This document shows positions 5,645-8,405 of a DNA stretch of 8,405 nucleotides, in pieces. The notes below the pieces were generated by a model. It was not told where the DNA came from, did not search any database, and was given only the letters and a program-made list of their open reading frames with translations. The stretch spans positions 1 through 8,405 of the forward strand of contig CAMDCC010000117.1 of NCBI GenBank assembly GCA_945889545.1. Direction: 5' to 3'. Origin of the DNA: Bifidobacterium breve (GTDB taxonomy: Bacteria > Actinomycetota > Acidimicrobiia > IMCC26256 > PALSA-555). The translations under genes and the position numbers were made by a program. The number at the start of each line of letters is the position of its first letter. Position 1 is the stretch's first letter.

Positions 5645-6536
5645 ACAGCTCGAAGAAGATTCCGTCGTTCCACGGGAACACGAAGTTGAACCCCTTGCCC
5701 CGGAAGAACGAGCCGATGATGACGAGCACAGACCACATCATGATGAACATCGTGAAGATGGCGATCGCAAATTTACGGTCCTTGGGCTGGTGCGATGGGT
5801 TCTTGTCGATGAACGGCGCCAACGCGAGCAAGCCGAGGCCGACGCCGGGGATCGTGACGCCGGCGACCATCGGGTGGAACATCGTGAGGAGCTCTTGGAG
5901 TCCGAGGAAGTACCACGGCGCCTTCGACGGGTTCGGCGTCTTGTTGAAGTCGGAGAGGCTGAGCAATGGCGCCCGCACGAGCGCCGAGAACACGGTGACC
6001 GCCGCGAGGAGGATCAGGATCGACGCGAGCTCGATGACCAGGAGGTGGGGCCACACGTGGACCTTGTCCTGGGCCTCGGCGCGGGTCTGCTGGATCGAAC
6101 CCGACTTGACCACCGTGAGCAGCCGCTGGGTGTGACCCCCCGGCCCGGTCGCCGTCGGTGCCGGTGGCGCCGCGACTGCTGTGGCCGTGCCGCCGCCACC
6201 CACTGCTGCGGCCGCGGGTGCGGCTTCGCCCGACAGTGCCGCGCGCCGTCGCTTCGAACGCTCGAGCAGATGGGCGGGGATCCCGCCAACGTCGCCGCCG
6301 CTGTCGTCGCCCCCACCGGCATCGCCGCCGTCCGGGGGAGGGGTTGCGTCGTCGCCGCCACCACCGGTGGGAGGAACATCGCCACCGCCGCCAACCCCAC
6401 CGCCAGCATCTTGGGGAGGAGCCGCGTCGGCAGCCGCCGGCGCCTCGTCGCCCCCTTCTTCTCCGGGGACGGGAAGGCCGAGCGCCTTGCGGCGCTCGAG
6501 TGAGCGCTGCAGCAGGTGATCGGGGACGTCAGCCAT
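5643..6536 (-). CDS. Cytochrome b C-terminal half (subunit IV / PetD-type) with long disordered N-terminus
   Basis: A 297-residue protein that completes the quinol-oxidising cytochrome b. The C-terminal part has three transmembrane helices, about 162-187, 224-243 and 257-278, with NKTPNPSKAPWYFLGLQELL (198-217) between the first two; the PWYF segment corresponds to the PEWY region near the quinol-oxidation site, here with Ala in place of Glu (APWYF). Usual subunit IV is about 160-180 residues, so the first ~155 residues are extra. That extension is Gly/Pro/Asp/Ala-rich and carries two copies of a short basic motif: VPDHLLQRSLERRKALG at 4-20 and IPAHLLERSKRRRAALS at 86-102 (10 of 17 identical). 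ATG at 6536 has GAGGGA upstream, and the gap from the cytochrome b N-terminal gene is 16 bases. Similar operons encode this as a separate protein or fused to cytochrome c; no haem motif is present here. Confidence 0.9.
   Translation of the reverse strand: MADVPDHLLQRSLERRKALGLPVPGEEGGDEAPAAADAAPPQDAGGGVGGGGDVPPTGGGGDDATPPPDGGDAGGGDDSGGDVGGIPAHLLERSKRRRAALSGEAAPAAAAVGGGGTATAVAAPPAPTATGPGGHTQRLLTVVKSGSIQQTRAEAQDKVHVWPHLLVIELASILILLAAVTVFSALVRAPLLSLSDFNKTPNPSKAPWYFLGLQELLTMFHPMVAGVTIPGVGLGLLALAPFIDKNPSHQPKDRKFAIAIFTMFIMMWSVLVIIGSFFRGKGFNFVFPWNDGIFFEL
6231..6281 (-). repeat. Second copy of a basic HLLxRS motif in the subunit IV N-terminus
   Basis: Residues 86-102 of subunit IV repeat the motif at residues 4-20 (bases 6477-6527). 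Pro, His-Leu-Leu, Arg-Ser, Arg-Arg and Ala-Leu are shared. The copies are separated by about 65 residues of Gly/Pro/Asp-rich linker. It is probably a binding helix on the cytoplasmic side; function is unknown. Confidence 0.6.
6477..6527 (-). repeat. First copy of a basic HLLxRS motif in the subunit IV N-terminus
   Basis: Residues 4-20 of subunit IV, right at the protein start; see the copy at 6231-6281. From memory, similar HLLxRS-x-xRR-xAL segments open other actinobacterial respiratory proteins, but I cannot confirm that here. Confidence 0.6.
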
Positions 6537-6552
6537 CTCTATTCCCTCATCC

Positions 6553-7350
6553 TTAGAGCGGACCGGTGATGCCGCCGTCCTTGCGGACGCGCCAAAAGTG
6601 GACAGCCATGAAGATCACGATGACGAAGGGTAAGAGCAACACATGGAGCACGTACCACCGGAGCAACGTGTCACCACTGATCTCATTTGATCCGAGCAGC
6701 ACATATTTCACGCTGCTCCCGAAGACTGGGGTGTACCCCATCATGTTCGTGCCCACGGTGACCGCCCAGAGTGCGAGCTGGTCCCACGGGAGCAGGTATC
6801 CGGTGAACGAGAGCAGGAGGGTGAGAAGCAGGAGTACGACGCCGATGACCCAGTTGAACTCGCGAGGTGCCTTGTAGGCACCGTGGTAGAAGACGCGACA
6901 CATGTGGAGGAAGACCGAGAGCACCATGAGGTGCGCGGCCCACCGATGCATGTTGCGCACGAGTGATCCAAACGTGACGGCCGTCTCGAGCGTCTTGATG
7001 TCGGGCCACGCGGCGGCTTCGGTGGGCCGGTAGAAGAACATCAAGAAGATGCCGGTGACCGTCAAGAGGATGAAAAGGAAGAACGAAAGCCCGCCCAGGC
7101 AGAGCGTGTACGACACCTTCACCGAGTGCCGCTTCACCTTCACCGGGTGCAGGTGGTACAGCACGTTGTTCATGATCACGTAGGACCGGTTGCGGGGGCT
7201 GTCGGTGTAACCGCGCCGGTACACGGATCCGGGTCGGAAGATCGCAGTCCACGCTTGCGAGCCGCGCATCTTCTCGTCGAACTTCTCGAGCGCGGCACCG
7301 ACGCGCACGCGAGGACCGTGCCCGTTCCCGTTGCCGTTACCGTTCGCCAC
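6553..7350 (-). CDS. qcrB: Cytochrome b N-terminal half, b6-type, with likely covalent haem c_n
   Basis: A 265-residue, four-helix cytochrome b that carries both b haems and takes part in quinol oxidation and reduction. Haem ligands are H135 and H149 (helix B, 13 residues between) and H236 and H251 (helix D, 14 between); the 14 spacing in helix D is the b6/Bacillus-type value, against 13 in bc1. The protein ends in KDGGITGPL, like the end of b6 (GISGPL), so it is the split form. TLCLGG has C84 where b6 and Bacillus QcrB carry the Cys that binds an extra haem c_n/c_i on the n-side. FYRPT and the PWDQ segment after helix C (residues 188-191) are also family blocks. The N-terminus is an Asn-Gly repeat (NGNGNGNGHG). 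A TTG at 7353 is in frame, but AGGAG is 6 bases before the GTG at 7350, so I choose GTG. Confidence 0.93.
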   Translation of the reverse strand: MANGNGNGNGHGPRVRVGAALEKFDEKMRGSQAWTAIFRPGSVYRRGYTDSPRNRSYVIMNNVLYHLHPVKVKRHSVKVSYTLCLGGLSFFLFILLTVTGIFLMFFYRPTEAAAWPDIKTLETAVTFGSLVRNMHRWAAHLMVLSVFLHMCRVFYHGAYKAPREFNWVIGVVLLLLTLLLSFTGYLLPWDQLALWAVTVGTNMMGYTPVFGSSVKYVLLGSNEISGDTLLRWYVLHVLLLPFVIVIFMAVHFWRVRKDGGITGPL

Positions 7351-7356
7351 CAAGAG

Positions 7357-7361
7357 CTCCT
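7357..7361 (-). promoter_or_regulatory. Shine-Dalgarno that decides the cytochrome b start
   Basis: AGGAG on the - strand is 6 bases from the GTG at 7350 and 3 from the TTG at 7353. The 6-base spacing equals that seen before the Rieske and 277-residue genes, so GTG is favoured. Confidence 0.65.
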
Positions 7362-7364
7362 AGG

Positions 7365-7778
7365 TCAGAACCGAACGCCGTAGGCGTAGCCATGGCGGTT
7401 CGTACGTGTGTGGGGGTCGCCTTCGGCGACATTGGGATCGAGCTTGCCGAGGATGATCACACCAGTTGGGCACCGGTCGACGCACAGGGCGCACCGGGTG
7501 CAGATGTCTTCGTCGACGATGAAGGCCACATGGTCCTGGGGATCTTCGCCCGGTTGGTCGGTCCCGATCGCCTCGGAGATCGCCGATACCGACACCATGT
7601 GGATGCACTTCCACGGGCAGATGTCGACGCAGCCCTCGCAGAGGATGCATTCCGCTTGGTCGATGTGGAGGAACTGCTTCGGCTTCACCGACTGCGTCAG
7701 GAAGGCCGGGTCGACCTCTTGCAGCTGGTAGTCGGTGACGAAGTCGGGCATGGGTGGGTTGGCGTCGGTGCGGGCCAT
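7365..7778 (-). CDS. Dicluster 2[4Fe-4S] ferredoxin-type protein within the bc operon
   Basis: A 137-residue soluble protein with two classical cluster motifs: C44, C47, C50, C54-P and C93, C96, C99, C103-P. The two motifs are about 40 residues apart, so the fold is closer to NuoI-like or ferredoxin domains with a long insert than to the compact 55-residue clostridial type. A further Cys, C58 (CPWKC), is nearby. No signal peptide or Tat motif is present, so it should act in the cytoplasm. The frame extends to 8081 but that part overlaps the upstream gene; ATG at 7778 has GAGGGGG about 10 bases upstream. It lies between an unknown membrane protein and cytochrome b, a few bases from each. A role as electron donor or subunit on the n-side of the complex is inference. 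A partner enzyme encoded further upstream is the main alternative. Confidence 0.88.
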   Translation of the reverse strand: MARTDANPPMPDFVTDYQLQEVDPAFLTQSVKPKQFLHIDQAECILCEGCVDICPWKCIHMVSVSAISEAIGTDQPGEDPQDHVAFIVDEDICTRCALCVDRCPTGVIILGKLDPNVAEGDPHTRTNRHGYAYGVRF

Positions 7779-7783
7779 GGCGA

Positions 7784-8405
7784 CTACGCCCCCTCGGGAG
7801 CCGGTGCCGACGCGGCGGCGGGCTTGGGAACGTTTCGACGAAGTGGACGGCCAAAGCGCGACTTGCGCTCGGGAACCGCGGCAGGGTCGGGCGCGGCCTT
7901 GACGTCGAAGCGCTGCTGCCACATCACCCAGAGCTTCAGGTTCGTCGTGAGCAGTACGCCATAGATCACCGTGACGATGATGTCGCGCAGGGCCGGGAAG
8001 TCGAAGTTGAACTTGTACTCCCAGAACAGACCCAGGATCTTGTCGTTGGACTGGAAGATGAACTTGGAGTTGTCGCCCCATTCAAGCTGCGCGTTCGCGA
8101 ACGTGAGGTACTCGTGCGGCACGATCGCATACCCGAGTGCGAAGATCGCGAACACGCCGACCGCGCCAGCAAAGCACTCGGCCCACGTGGCCTTCCGCTC
8201 CGGGTCGCGCGGCTGGCGGCTGAGCACCAGCATGAAGATGTGCGCAGCGAGCGCGGCGATCGTGGCGAGGATGATCGTGCGCTGAAGCGAGTCGATCACT
8301 GCTCCGAGTACGAGACCGCCGATCGCGATCGCAGGGATGAGCGCGTACCCGACGATGTCCGGGTACGGACGCTTCTTGATGAGTGGCGCCTTGATGAGCG
8401 CGACC
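7784..8405 (-). CDS. Unrecognised multi-span membrane protein, 5' end outside the window
   Basis: The C-terminal 206 residues of a membrane protein whose frame stays open to the window edge; the GTG at 8299 is inside this frame and not a likely start, because hydrophobic sequence continues upstream of it (VALIKAPLIKKRPYPDIVGY). Helices lie at about 17-37, 42-61, 77-95 and 141-161 of the visible part. Between the last two is a polar stretch with aromatic residues (residues 103-136 region), then a basic, Pro/Ala-rich tail (RKSRFGRPLRR). No haem, copper or FeS motif is seen. I do not recognise the family. It is the first visible gene of the operon and stops 5 bases before the ferredoxin ATG, so the two are likely co-translated. 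A membrane anchor for the ferredoxin is one possible job, unproven. Confidence 0.75.
   Translation of the reverse strand, partial: VALIKAPLIKKRPYPDIVGYALIPAIAIGGLVLGAVIDSLQRTIILATIAALAAHIFMLVLSRQPRDPERKATWAECFAGAVGVFAIFALGYAIVPHEYLTFANAQLEWGDNSKFIFQSNDKILGLFWEYKFNFDFPALRDIIVTVIYGVLLTTNLKLWVMWQQRFDVKAAPDPAAVPERKSRFGRPLRRNVPKPAAASAPAPEGA

Noticed and set aside
4536..6503. A 655-codon open frame on the + strand opposite the Rieske and cytochrome genes
   Set aside because: It is an antisense shadow in GC-rich coding DNA: composition is Arg/Glu/His-rich without domains, while the - strand carries clear haem, Rieske and helix motifs.
6231..6536. Low-complexity Gly/Pro DNA considered as a tandem nucleotide repeat array
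   Set aside because: The repeats are irregular at the base level and stay in frame with the subunit IV protein; better explained as a disordered protein linker.

Overview
This GC-rich window looks like the chromosome of an actinobacterium. Acidimicrobiia is my best guess, from the style of the proteins and the operon; this is inference and no search was run. It holds three regions.

(1) Positions 1-1018 carry the 3' three quarters of hemL, glutamate-1-semialdehyde 2,1-aminomutase, on the + strand.

(2) Positions 1019-2425 are an accessory, scarred stretch between two housekeeping loci. In order it contains: the broken start of an IS3-type transposase orfB immediately after hemL; a 3' fragment of a tRNA-Leu(GAG)-like gene, from anticodon loop to T-arm, which looks like an integration (att) scar; an intact two-gene DUF4160/DUF2442 module on the - strand with an ATGA overlap; two small palindromes; the first ~19 codons of a membrane-protein gene, cut off; and a stretch resembling the leader of group II intron reverse-transcriptase genes (the last is weak).

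(3) Positions 2426-8405 are one tightly packed - strand operon, read right to left, for a quinol:cytochrome c oxidoreductase (bc-type complex). The order is: an unrecognised multi-span membrane protein (5' end outside the window), a dicluster 2[4Fe-4S] ferredoxin, a b6-type N-terminal half of cytochrome b, a subunit-IV-type C-terminal half with a long low-complexity N-terminus, a Tat-targeted Rieske protein, a membrane-anchored diheme cytochrome c, an unrecognised membrane protein with a large periplasmic domain, and a 68-residue secreted or anchored small protein. Intergenic gaps are a few to about 40 bases. At several junctions the stop codon lies inside or beside the next Shine-Dalgarno sequence, so translation is probably coupled.

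Together the operon would oxidise (mena)quinol in the membrane: Rieske and cytochrome b perform the bifurcated oxidation and the diheme cytochrome c passes electrons to an oxidase not in the window. The cytochrome b is split as in b6f-type complexes and keeps the cysteine that in b6f/Bacillus-type proteins covalently holds the extra haem c_n (c_i). This differs from the single fused QcrB of mycobacteria. The most interesting feature is that a cytoplasmic-type dicluster ferredoxin and up to three unrecognised membrane or secreted proteins are encoded with it, suggesting an enlarged complex, possibly with an n-side electron input. hemL supplies tetrapyrrole precursor but lies on the other strand across the scarred region, so no operonic link is claimed.
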